DNA from: Nonomuraea gerenzanensis
Lineage (GTDB): Bacteria > Actinomycetota > Actinomycetes > Streptosporangiales > Streptosporangiaceae
Length of the DNA stretch: 64,000 nt
Reading direction: 5' to 3'
Assembly: GCF_020215645.1 (NCBI RefSeq)
Contig: NZ_CP084058.1
Coordinates: forward strand, 7,254,001-7,318,000
Below the pieces are notes generated by a model that worked only from the letters and a program-made list of their open reading frames with translations, did no database searches and was not told where the DNA came from. This document shows positions 8,710 through 16,619 of the stretch, in pieces. Both the position numbers and the translations under genes were made by a program. The first letter of the stretch is position 1; each line of letters starts with the position of its first letter.

Positions 8710-9600
8710 ATGCGTGTACTGGCCGCCGCCCTGGCCGCCGCCACCGCCCTGACCACCACGGCCGCCGCCTACGACCCCGAGCCGGCCCCGCCGGCCACGT
8801 CCGTCAAGGTGCAGCCGGGCGTCTCCAAGGGCACCGGCAGGCTCACCCCCGTCGCCGGCGCGGACAAGCTGGTGGCGCCGCTCGGCGTGGACCCGGCCTG
8901 CCCCGCCAAGATCAAGATCGGGATGCGCAGTGACGCCCGCAAGGCCGCGTACGCCACGATGAACGTGGAGCTGGACCCGCCGCTGACGGCCTCCCGCTCG
9001 ATGCTGACCAGCTACCTGCCGCCCGGCTACCAGGTCGGCGCGAACCTGCTGGTCGCCGTCCCGCCCGGCACCCAGCAGGGCTCGTACGGACTGCGCCTGC
9101 GCACCCCGGACCGCACCCTGGAGGTGCCTGTAGAGGTGGTGCCCGTGGACGGGCTCGACAACGGCGGCAACCTCGCGCTGCGCCGCCCCGTCACCGCCTC
9201 CTCCCAGCACGTCAACGCCAACTACCCGCCGTGCAGCGTCGCCGACGGCGACCGCTCCTCCAACGGCTGGGCCGGCGGCAACGGCTGGAACGACGCCACC
9301 GCCAGGGCCTGGCCCGACACGCTGACCATCGCGCTAGGCGCCGCCCGGCAGATCTCGCGCGTGGACCTCTACACCCTCGACACCGAGCGCTACCCCGCCT
9401 CCCGGTACGGCGTGCGCGACTGGGACGTGCAGGCGCAGGTCGCCGGGCAGTGGCAGACGGTCGCGCAGGTCCGCGGCAACACCGCCGGCACGGCCCGCTC
9501 GGACTTCGCCCCGGTCACCGCGGACGCCGTCCGCATCGTCGCGCTGGCCTCGAACGGCGCGAACGACTACACGCGCGTCATCGAGGTCGAAGTGCGCTGA
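8710..9600 (+). CDS. Secreted protein with C-terminal F5/8 type C (discoidin) domain
   Basis: This 296-residue protein has a Sec signal peptide (about residues 1-20). An unrecognised middle domain (about 30-145) may be NEW3-like or Ig-like, with LTSYLPPGYQVGANL in it. A discoidin/CBM32-like domain (about 152-296) begins NLALRRPVTASSQHVNANYPPCSVADGD and ends in a typical strand (DYTRVIEVEVR). It has no catalytic motif. AAGGAG precedes the ATG 13 bp after phoD, so it is probably co-transcribed. It may bind cell-surface or plant glycans; its partner is unknown. Confidence 0.8.
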   Translation: MRVLAAALAAATALTTTAAAYDPEPAPPATSVKVQPGVSKGTGRLTPVAGADKLVAPLGVDPACPAKIKIGMRSDARKAAYATMNVELDPPLTASRSMLTSYLPPGYQVGANLLVAVPPGTQQGSYGLRLRTPDRTLEVPVEVVPVDGLDNGGNLALRRPVTASSQHVNANYPPCSVADGDRSSNGWAGGNGWNDATARAWPDTLTIALGAARQISRVDLYTLDTERYPASRYGVRDWDVQAQVAGQWQTVAQVRGNTAGTARSDFAPVTADAVRIVALASNGANDYTRVIEVEVR

Positions 9601-9619
9601 CACTGATGAGGAGAAACCC

Positions 9620-11044
9620 GTGAACACCTTCCCCCACATCGCCCCGCCCCGCGTCAAGGTGGGCCTGGTCGCCGGTGGGCTGGGCGCCTACTGGCCGCAG
9701 TTCCCCGACCTGCTGCCCCAGCTCCAGCGGTCGGCGGAACGGGTGTCGGAGCGTATGCGCGGCTTCGACGCGGAGATCGTGGACGTCGGCTTCATCTCCG
9801 ACGCCCGCGAGGGGGACGAGGCGGCCGAGAAGCTGCGGGCCGCCGGCTGTGACCTGATCGTCGGGTTCCTGACGACGTACATGACGGCCACCATGCTCGT
9901 CCCGATCGCGCAGCGCAGCGGCGCGCCGGTGCTGCTGATCAACCTGCAGCCCACCGAGTCGATGGACCACGCCACCTTCGACACCGGGCAGTGGCTGGCC
10001 TACTGCGGCGCCTGCCCGCTGCCGGAGATGGCCAACGCCTTCACCCGCTGCGGCATCCCGTTCCGCTCGGTGTCCGGCTACCTGGAGGACGAGCGGGCGT
10101 GGGAGCGCATCGGCCGCTGGATCAGGGCGGCGGGCGTGCGCGCGGCGCTGCGCCACGGGCGCCACGGCCTGATGGGCCATCTCTACCCGGGCATGCTGGA
10201 CGTGGCCACCGACCTGACGCTGGTCAGCGCCAACTTCGGCGGTCACGTGGAGGTGCTGGAGTTCGACGACCTGCGCGTGCGTACGGAGAAGGTCACCGAC
10301 GCCGAGACCGGGGAGCGGGTGAAGCTGGCGCGGGAGGTGTTCGAGCTGGCCGACTCGGTCAACGAGGAGGACCTCGCCTGGGCGGCCCGCGTCTCGGTGG
10401 GCCTGGACCGGCTGGTCGAGGACTTCGGGCTGGACAGCCTGGCCTACTACCACCGCGGCCTGGACGGCGAGATCCACGAGCGGCTCGGCGCGGGCATGAT
10501 CCTGGGCGCGTCCCTGCTCACGGCCCGGGGCATCCCGGCCGCCGGCGAGTACGAGCTGCGCACCTCGCTGGCCATGCTCATCATGGACCGGCTGGGCGGC
10601 GGCGGCTCGTTCACCGAGTTGCAGGCGCTCGACTTCGCCCGCGGCCACGTCGAGATGGGTCACGACGGCCCCGCCCACCTGGCCATCAGCTCCCACCGGC
10701 CGCTGCTGCGCGGGCTGGGCGTCTACCACGGCAAGCGCGGGTGGGGCGTGTCGGTGGAGTTCGACGTGACGCGCGGCCCGGTGACCGCGTTCGGGCTGCG
10801 GCAGGCCAGGGACGGCAGCTTCGGCTTCGTCGTGTCAGAAGGCGAGGTCGTGGCGGGGCCGCTGCTGCAGATCGGCAACACGACGTCCCGGGTGGACTTC
10901 GGCTGCGACCCCGGCGAGTGGACGGACGCGTGGAGCGCCAGCGGCATCTCCCACCACTGGGCCCTGGGCACCGGCCACCGCCTGGCCGACCTGCGGGCCG
11001 TGGCCGACCTGCTCGGCGTGGAGGTCACGCACGTCCAGCCCTGA
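9620..11044 (+). CDS. L-arabinose/L-fucose isomerase-family protein
   Basis: This 474-residue cytosolic protein has the AraA/FucI fold. Its N-terminal domain reads VGLVAGGLGAYWPQFPDLL, and candidate metal-binding residues are Glu in AGEYELRT, Glu/His in HVEMGHDGPAHL and His in ISHHWALGTGH. It probably interconverts an aldose and a ketose, but the family is divergent and includes members of unknown specificity. GAGGAG lies before GTG 9620, 19 bp after the discoidin gene. It fits the sugar-catabolism theme of the DeoR region. Confidence 0.8.
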   Translation: MNTFPHIAPPRVKVGLVAGGLGAYWPQFPDLLPQLQRSAERVSERMRGFDAEIVDVGFISDAREGDEAAEKLRAAGCDLIVGFLTTYMTATMLVPIAQRSGAPVLLINLQPTESMDHATFDTGQWLAYCGACPLPEMANAFTRCGIPFRSVSGYLEDERAWERIGRWIRAAGVRAALRHGRHGLMGHLYPGMLDVATDLTLVSANFGGHVEVLEFDDLRVRTEKVTDAETGERVKLAREVFELADSVNEEDLAWAARVSVGLDRLVEDFGLDSLAYYHRGLDGEIHERLGAGMILGASLLTARGIPAAGEYELRTSLAMLIMDRLGGGGSFTELQALDFARGHVEMGHDGPAHLAISSHRPLLRGLGVYHGKRGWGVSVEFDVTRGPVTAFGLRQARDGSFGFVVSEGEVVAGPLLQIGNTTSRVDFGCDPGEWTDAWSASGISHHWALGTGHRLADLRAVADLLGVEVTHVQP

Positions 11045-11417
11045 CCCTCAGCCCGGCCTCTCCCGATCGCGGCCCGCCGCCGGCTCCTCCAGTGGCGCGG
11101 TCACCACCAGGGCCGCGATCAGGACGGCCTCCCCCGCGTCGCCCAGGATCGGCACCGCCGCGGCCCGCGACCGGCGGCCCCGACGGCTCGGCGGAGACCA
11201 GCCGCAGGGTGCCCGCCCCCCACCGGGGCTCCAGTCCCGTCCACGGCCCCATGGGGATGCGGGCACGCTCGAAGGACACCTGATACCGGCCCTTCCTCGC
11301 CGCACCACAGATCTCCGCACCCGCGCGGTCCTTGCGTGCGCCTCCGGTCACCTTTCTCCTCCGCGATCCGTCAGTGCGGTGACAGACCGTTGAGAATCCG
11401 GAAGGGAACCTCCCGAC
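11045..11417. other. Non-coding gap with possible frameshifted small-gene remnant
   Basis: No convincing gene is present in these 373 bp. On the minus strand, protein-like sequence (FERARIPMGPWTGLEP, then LRLVSAEPSGPPVA) is in one frame. A second piece with a hydrophobic run (VPILGDAGEAVLIAALVVTA) is in another frame close after it. This could be a decayed small membrane-protein gene or chance. The promoter of the next gene must lie at the right end. Confidence 0.35.
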
Positions 11418-11909
11418 ATGACCACGACGACCACCGACCAGTCGCGCCTGCCCAACCCCGCCAAGCTCGTGCCCGAGCTCGGTGAGGTGGGCAAGGCGCT
11501 GTTCAGGGCCGCCGGCAACGGCTCGGTCCCGCAGACCACGATCAGCCTCGTGCAGCTGCGCGCCGGTCAGCTCGTCGCCAACACGTACCTGACCGTGCTG
11601 CACACCGGCAACCTGCGCAAGGCGGGCGAGCCGGAGGAGCGCATCACCGCCGTGGCGTCCTGGCGCGACGCGCCGTACTTCACCGGCGCGGAGCGGGCCG
11701 CGCTGGCGCTGGTGGAGGCCGTCCTGACGTCGAACGCGACCGGCCAGCGCGTCTCCGACGAGCTGTACGCCGAGGCGTCGGCGCACTACGACGACCGGGC
11801 GCTGGCCACCCTGTGCATGGCGATCGGCCAGGTGTGCTTCTTCATCCCGCTGGCCCTCATCGGCAGGCCGCTGCCCGGCGTGTCCCCGGCCGAGCAGTGG
11901 CGGGACTGA
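11418..11909 (+). CDS. Carboxymuconolactone-decarboxylase-fold protein lacking the redox cysteines
   Basis: This 163-residue protein has the AhpD/CMD fold. It carries SLVQLRAGQLVANTYLTVLH where family members have the redox CxxC motif, then ITAVASWRDAPYFTGAERAALAL, which is well conserved. The second CMD protein here (41506-41955) has INGCSPCV at this place. Both cysteines are replaced, so a peroxidase role through a thiol pair is unlikely. ATG 11418 follows GGGAACC. It converges with the glycosylase/ART fusion gene. Confidence 0.85.
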   Translation: MTTTTTDQSRLPNPAKLVPELGEVGKALFRAAGNGSVPQTTISLVQLRAGQLVANTYLTVLHTGNLRKAGEPEERITAVASWRDAPYFTGAERAALALVEAVLTSNATGQRVSDELYAEASAHYDDRALATLCMAIGQVCFFIPLALIGRPLPGVSPAEQWRD

Positions 11910-11924
11910 CGCGCCGGTGACGCC

Positions 11925-11958
11925 GGGCGGATCCGCTCACGCGGGGCGGATCCGCTCA
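11925..11958. repeat. 15-bp direct repeat containing GCGGATCCGC palindromes
   Basis: GGGCGGATCCGCTCA occurs at 11925-11939 and again at 11944-11958, between two convergent genes. Each copy holds the perfect palindrome GCGGATCCGC, so the pair can form short hairpins in either transcript. It probably acts as a bidirectional terminator or transcript end. The second copy overlaps the stop codon of the fusion gene. Confidence 0.5.
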
Positions 11959-13566
11959 GGCCACCAGGGGCTGCTCGGCCAGCTCCGTCAGCGTCACCGT
12001 GCACAGCCCGCCGCGCTCGGCCTTGACGTCCGTGACCTCCAGCTGCGTGCCCGGCGTGAGGATGAACTCCTCCTCGCCGGTGAACGCGGAGAACCTGCGG
12101 ATGCCCACGGCCCTCCTGGGGCGGACCTCGAACAGCGTCCGCTTGCCGCGCCGCCCGAGGAACGCCTGCGCCACGCTCAGCTTGGACGTGCACGAGGACA
12201 CGCCCCACCACGTCACCGTCCGGCCCCTCGGGTACTGCGCCCGCAGGTCGAGCGACACCCCGCGCCACAGCGGTTCCGTACGGACCGGCAGGCGCGACAC
12301 GGCCGAGAACAGCAGCCGCAGGTACGGCAGGTACGGCACGATGCGGCTGCGGTCGGGGTTGCGCAGGGTGGCGTTGATCTGGCGGTAGAAGGCCGACTCG
12401 CAGGTGTAGAGGTACAGGGCCGCGATCTCGTCGGCGGACAGGCCGGAGGTGTCGGTGTCCGGCAGGGCCTCGCCGAACCGGTACGACTGCTCCACGTGCC
12501 AGTCGAGCCCGGCCAGCAGCTTGGCCACCGGGGCGACGGACTCGCGGAAGGGCATGACGGGGGTGCCGAACACGCCGGTGATCGCCGGCAGTACCAGGCC
12601 CTCGTCCTTGACGCCGGCGAGCCGCTCCAGGTAGAGCTTGTGCAGCTCCATGGTGGAGGCGATGAACGCGCCCATGCGGTCGGCCGTGTCGGCGTCCGCC
12701 CCGCCGTTCTGACCGGAGTCGTTCCAGCCCTTGCCGGGCAGCCAGTCGATCGCGTCGGCACCGAGCGCGTTCAGCGCCGCGTTCACGTGGGCGAAGTGCT
12801 CGCCGTCGCAGAAGATGTCGCCCTGCGCCGCGGGGTTGGGGTGGTCGATGTGCCGGACCTCGACGCCGGGGTACTTGCGCTGCAGCCGGAGCACGACCTC
12901 CTTGAGGTTGCGGGCGTGCACGCCCCACCACGCGAACACCACGCCCCGGTCCTGCTCGTCCTCGGCGTCCTGCTTGGCCCGCAGGATCTCCTCGACGATG
13001 CGCTCGACGACCGGCCGCCAGAACGCCGTGTGCTGGTCGGTGGCCATGGCGCCGTCGCTGCTGGCGGTGAGCGCCGCGTTCAGCAGCAGCACGCCCTGCG
13101 TGAGCATCGCCTGGAACCACTCCGGCGGCTGCACGGTGTCGTGCTGCTTGAGCAGCTTGCGGATGTCGGCGATCGGCGTCTTCTTCGGGATGCCGTGCTT
13201 CCACATCGCCGCCGCCTTGATGATGCAGCGGATCGACACGGTCTTGCCGAACTGGCTGTCGGCCCAGTCGTGGAAGGTGTTGTCGAACATCGCGATGCCG
13301 GTCGCGCTCTCGGCCCGCGGGTAGGGGTTCTGGCCGAAGACGACGACCTTCCACTTGTGCGGCGGGTTCGGCTTGAGCGCCTGGAAGGTCAGCTCCCGCA
13401 CGGGCACGACGTTCGGCCCGCGGCTCGCGCCGATGAACGTGGCCGCTGCCGGACGCGCCTCGATGACCGGCTTCAGCAGCGGCAGCCAGGGCTCGCCGCC
13501 GCCGTTGAAGAGCTCGGCCAGGGCCAGCGGGTCGTTCGGATCGGCGGGGGTGGTGTCGTCGCTCAT
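11956..13566 (-). CDS. Uracil-DNA glycosylase / ADP-ribosyltransferase fusion protein
   Basis: This 536-residue two-domain protein starts at ATG 13566. Residues about 30-285 match family-1 uracil-DNA glycosylase: VVFGQNPYP (74-83; usual GQDPYH, so the catalytic Asp is Asn80), LLLNAALT (160-167), HPNPAA (242-247; usual HPSPLS) and EHFAHVNAAL. Residues about 300-515 match R-S-E-class mono-ADP-ribosyltransferases: Arg435 in LWRGVS, SSCTS (457-461) and the ExE pair Glu498/Glu500 in TGEEEFILTPG. There is no signal peptide, so it should act on DNA or protein inside the cell. It diverges from a macro-domain gene that could reverse ADP-ribosylation. The ribosome site is weak. Both domain calls rest on visible motifs; the joint function is unknown. 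Confidence 0.85.
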   Translation of the reverse strand: MSDDTTPADPNDPLALAELFNGGGEPWLPLLKPVIEARPAAATFIGASRGPNVVPVRELTFQALKPNPPHKWKVVVFGQNPYPRAESATGIAMFDNTFHDWADSQFGKTVSIRCIIKAAAMWKHGIPKKTPIADIRKLLKQHDTVQPPEWFQAMLTQGVLLLNAALTASSDGAMATDQHTAFWRPVVERIVEEILRAKQDAEDEQDRGVVFAWWGVHARNLKEVVLRLQRKYPGVEVRHIDHPNPAAQGDIFCDGEHFAHVNAALNALGADAIDWLPGKGWNDSGQNGGADADTADRMGAFIASTMELHKLYLERLAGVKDEGLVLPAITGVFGTPVMPFRESVAPVAKLLAGLDWHVEQSYRFGEALPDTDTSGLSADEIAALYLYTCESAFYRQINATLRNPDRSRIVPYLPYLRLLFSAVSRLPVRTEPLWRGVSLDLRAQYPRGRTVTWWGVSSCTSKLSVAQAFLGRRGKRTLFEVRPRRAVGIRRFSAFTGEEEFILTPGTQLEVTDVKAERGGLCTVTLTELAEQPLVA

Positions 13567-13595
13567 GGTCGGCTTTCGGGTCGGCTGGGCGGGCA

Positions 13596-13678
13596 CAAGA
13601 TCGGATCGGGGGAATTGTGCCGCATGTGGTGCGTGGATGCGATCCCGTCCGCGCAACCCATTCAAGATCCGGAATTGT
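13596..13678. promoter_or_regulatory. Paired CAAGATC / GGAATTGT elements in the divergent gap
   Basis: The gap between the fusion gene and the macro-domain gene carries two copies of a composite motif. One has CAAGATC at 13596 and GGAATTGT at 13611; the other has CAAGATC at 13663 and GGAATTGT at 13671. The GGAATTGT copies are exactly 60 bp apart, with one copy nearer each gene. This suggests common control of both genes by an unknown factor. Confidence 0.4.
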
Positions 13679-13739
13679 CGGTGCCGCGCGGTATCTTCGT
13701 GGCCTCTTGGAAGATCCTCAACCCGTCCGGAGTGATTTC

Positions 13740-14411
13740 ATGACCGTCAAGCCCGCGCAGCCGCCTCTCAAGGTCGTCCTGGTGGACGTCAACGCGAAGG
13801 TGGTGCAGGAGTGGCTGGCCGCCTTCGCCGACACCCCCGAGGTCGAGATCCACAAGGGCTCGCTCCTCGACGAGCGCGTCGACGCCTGGGTCAGCCCCAC
13901 CAACGCGCGCGGCCGGATGGACGGCGGCGTCGACGCGGCCATCAAGCGTCACCTCGGGGCGGGCATCCAGCTGCGCGTCCAGCGGGCGATCCGTGACCGG
14001 TTCGGCGGCTCGATGCCGGTGGGCAGCGCCGTGTGCGTACCGTCGGGGGCGACCAACCCGCGCTTCCTGATCTCGACGCCCACCATGGTGCAGTCGGCGC
14101 AGGACGTCAGCCAGACGCTCAACGTGGCGATGGCCTGCGCCGCCGCCTTCCAGGCCATCCACATGCAGAACGAGCTCGAGCCGGGCAGCATCGGGTCGGT
14201 CGCGCTGGTCGGCATGGGCGCGGCGACGGGCCAGGTGCCGCCGCAGGTCTGCGCGAACCTGATGTGGACCGGCTACACCCTGTTCAACGACCACTCCTTC
14301 GGCGACTACGACGAGCTGCGCGCCACGATCAGGGAGCAGCTCGACGACATCGACGACCGCCCGGAGGAGCGCGTCCGCATCAAGCCGCCGGCCGCCCGCC
14401 CCCGCGGCTGA
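13740..14411 (+). CDS. Macro-domain protein, probable ADP-ribose binder or ADP-ribosyl hydrolase
   Basis: This 223-residue protein has a macro domain at about residues 12-185. VEIHKGSLLDERVDAWVSPTNA and GRMDGGVDAAIKRHLG form the typical ADP-ribose-binding loop, followed by GSMPVGSAVCVPSG and a second loop, VALVGMGAATG. Macro domains bind ADP-ribose and many remove it from proteins or DNA. ATG 13740 has GGAG 7 bp upstream and is preferred over longer in-frame starts that run into the promoter region. It diverges from the glycosylase/ART gene, the arrangement expected of a modifier and its eraser or antitoxin. Confidence 0.85.
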   Translation: MTVKPAQPPLKVVLVDVNAKVVQEWLAAFADTPEVEIHKGSLLDERVDAWVSPTNARGRMDGGVDAAIKRHLGAGIQLRVQRAIRDRFGGSMPVGSAVCVPSGATNPRFLISTPTMVQSAQDVSQTLNVAMACAAAFQAIHMQNELEPGSIGSVALVGMGAATGQVPPQVCANLMWTGYTLFNDHSFGDYDELRATIREQLDDIDDRPEERVRIKPPAARPRG

Positions 14412-14444
14412 CCCACCGCCACCGGCCTTCCCGGTCGCGGCCCC

Positions 14445-14627
14445 AGCCTGTTCCTGGCCGCCGGCCACGTCGGCAACAGCATCGACCTGGCCACGATGGA
14501 GGGCGGCAACGAGGCCGGGCTGTTCGAGCTGTACGTGCCGCGCGAGTTCAAGCTGCTGCACGACGACGCCCGTTACCTGCTGGGGCTGCCGAACAAGTTC
14601 GACCTGTTCAGCCCGTACTGGCCATGA
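14445..14627 (+). pseudogene. C-terminal remnant of an unrecognised gene
   Basis: After the macro-domain stop, the same frame stays open for 71 codons and becomes strongly protein-like (LFLAAGHVGNSIDLATMEGG, VPREFKLLHDDARYLLGLP, ending LFSPYWP). It has no start codon or ribosome site, so it looks like the 3' end of a lost gene. It overlaps the unusual C-terminal tail of the SARP gene on the other strand, which puts a recombination joint near 14630. I do not recognise the family. Confidence 0.6.
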
Positions 14628-15418
14628 CGGTGCCCCCACCGGCCCTGTGCCTGGGAGGGGACGGCGGCGCCGAGCGGGCGGCCGGCGAGCAGGTCGGCGT
14701 GCGCCCGCCGCAGCTCGCGGTTCGGCTCCACGCCCAGCTCGCGGGTGATGGCGGCGCGGATCCGCCCGTACCAGCGCAGCGCCTCGGCCTGGCGCCCGCA
14801 CCGGTCGAGCGCGACGAGCAGGCGCAGGCACAGGGACTCGCGCAGCGGGTGGCGCGTGACCCACTCGGCCAGCTCCGGCACCGTGTCGTCCGCGCGGCCC
14901 GCGAGGATGTCCAGCTCGGCCCGCCGTTCGAGGGCCGTGAGGTAACGCTCGGTCAGGCGGGGCGCCTGCACCTCCTCCAGCCAGCGGGAGGCCACACCCT
15001 CGAACGGCCGGCCCCGCCACAGCGCCAGGGCCTCCTGGATCAGGGGGCGTTCGCGGGGCGAGCCGCGCTCGGCGGACGCGCGGTGCAGGGTGCGCTCGAA
15101 GCGCAGGGCGTCCACGTCGCCGGGGTCGGCGCGCAGCAGCAGGCCGTCCTGGCGGGTCTCGATGCGCTCGCGGCCGAGCGCGTCGCGCAGCCGGGCGGCG
15201 TAGATCTGCAGGCTGCGGCGGCTGCTGCGGGGCTGCGCGTCCGACCACACCGCCTCGGACAGCCGCTGCATGGACACGGGGGCCGGGGCCGACAGGGCCA
15301 GCACGGCCAGCAGCGTCCTGAGCCTGCCGGTAGTCAGCGGCACCGGCCGGCCGTCCACCGCGACCTCCATCAGGCCGAGCACCCCCACCGTCAGCCCGGC
15401 GGCGGTCCGCTCGCGCAT
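14573..15418 (-). CDS. Short AfsR/SARP-family transcriptional activator
   Basis: This 281-residue protein has an OmpR-like winged helix (about 10-90: VGVLGLMEVAVDGRPVPLTTG, LSEAVWSDAQPRSSRRSLQI) and a bacterial transcriptional activation domain (about 95-245). It lacks the NB-ARC ATPase and TPR parts of full AfsR. The last roughly 25 residues, after LRRAHADLLAG, are low-complexity and lie opposite the remnant at 14445-14627, so the natural C-terminus may be lost. ATG 15418 follows GGAGGAGAGG. SARPs activate secondary-metabolite clusters, but no such cluster adjoins it. Confidence 0.82.
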   Translation of the reverse strand: MRERTAAGLTVGVLGLMEVAVDGRPVPLTTGRLRTLLAVLALSAPAPVSMQRLSEAVWSDAQPRSSRRSLQIYAARLRDALGRERIETRQDGLLLRADPGDVDALRFERTLHRASAERGSPRERPLIQEALALWRGRPFEGVASRWLEEVQAPRLTERYLTALERRAELDILAGRADDTVPELAEWVTRHPLRESLCLRLLVALDRCGRQAEALRWYGRIRAAITRELGVEPNRELRRAHADLLAGRPLGAAVPSQAQGRWGHRHGQYGLNRSNLFGSPSR

Positions 15419-15578
15419 CGTGGTCACCTCTCCTCCTCCCCGTGCCGCGCACCGGGGGGTGCGCGGGCATGCCCAGCATCGGTGCCGGGCCCGGCGGGGT
15501 GATCGAGCCGGCGGGCGGCCCGTCCGTTCCTCTGGGGATCCTGTCCGTACGGCTCGGGTGGGGCCGTACCGTGGACCC

Positions 15579-16535
15579 ATGGTGGAGCCGCTGATCGTCA
15601 TGGTCGCCTATGACGGCATCGAGCTCGTGGACGTCGCGTCCGTGACGTCGGGGTTCGACTACGCCAACCGGCTGGGGGCGAGCCCGGCGTACGAGGTGAG
15701 GCTGGTGACCCCGCTCGGGCGCCCGGTGCGCTGCGACTCAGGGCTGGAGCTGCGCGGGCAGGGCCGCATCGAGGAGGTGGACGGCCCGATCGACACGCTG
15801 GTCGTCTCGGGCGGGCAGGGGCACGAGGCCGCCGCGGCCAACCCCCGGCTGGTCGGCCAGGTCATGCGGCTGGCCGGGCTGGCGCGGCGGGTGGCGTCGG
15901 TGTGCACCGGGGCGAGCGTGCTGGCCGCCGCCGGGCTGCTCGACAACCGCAGGGCCACCACGCACTGGTACGAGGCCGCCCGCTTCGCCGCGCGGTACCC
16001 GAAGGTGAACGTCGACCCGGCGCCCATCTTCGTCAGGGACGGCGAGATCTCCACCTCGGGCGGGGTCACGGCGGCCCTCGACCTCACCCTGTCCTTCATC
16101 GAGGAGGACCACGGGCCCGAGATCGCCCGCCGGGTGGCCATGGGCATGGTCACCTACCTGCAGCGGCCAGGCGGGCAGACGCAGCTCAGCCTGTTCACCA
16201 ACCTCCCGCGCTCCGACCAGGCCCTGGTGCGGCGGGTCATCGACCACGTGATCAGCCATCTGGACGAGGATCTCGGCGTCGCCCGGCTGGCCGCGCTCGC
16301 CGGGGTGAGCGAGCGGCACCTGAGCAGGTTGTTCGTCGCGCACGTCGGCAAGACCCCGTCGCGGCTGGTCCGCGACATGCGTCTGGAGGTGGCCTCGCTC
16401 CTGCTGACCAGGACGAGCGAGCCGCTGGCGGCCATCGCGCGGCGCTGCGGCTTCGCCTCCGCCGAGACCTTCCGCCAGGCGTTCGTGGCCTGGGCGGGCG
16501 TCCCGCCGTCGCAGTTCCGCGCGGCCGGAGATTGA
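15579..16535 (+). CDS. GlxA-type AraC-family regulator with DJ-1/PfpI domain
   Basis: This 318-residue protein has an N-terminal DJ-1/PfpI (class I glutamine amidotransferase-like) domain. It includes VVSGGQGHEAAA and SVCTGASVLAAAGLLDNRRATTHW at the nucleophile elbow. A C-terminal pair of AraC helix-turn-helices follows (LGVARLAALAGVSERHLSRLF and LAAIARRCGFASAETFRQAF). This family senses small metabolites and activates or represses nearby genes. It faces away from the SARP gene and reads toward the serine hydrolase, 84 bp downstream. Confidence 0.9.
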   Translation: MVEPLIVMVAYDGIELVDVASVTSGFDYANRLGASPAYEVRLVTPLGRPVRCDSGLELRGQGRIEEVDGPIDTLVVSGGQGHEAAAANPRLVGQVMRLAGLARRVASVCTGASVLAAAGLLDNRRATTHWYEAARFAARYPKVNVDPAPIFVRDGEISTSGGVTAALDLTLSFIEEDHGPEIARRVAMGMVTYLQRPGGQTQLSLFTNLPRSDQALVRRVIDHVISHLDEDLGVARLAALAGVSERHLSRLFVAHVGKTPSRLVRDMRLEVASLLLTRTSEPLAAIARRCGFASAETFRQAFVAWAGVPPSQFRAAGD

Positions 16536-16619
16536 GCAACTCGCGTTGACTAATTCCGAAATAGTCAACTACGGTTGCTAACGCCCTGCGGGGCGCTTCT
16601 CTCATGCACAGGAGGAACG

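Noticed and set aside
13617..13739. Longer start for the macro-domain protein
   Set aside because: The added residues are not protein-like, overlap the repeated promoter elements and lack a ribosome site, while ATG 13740 has GGAG at good spacing.
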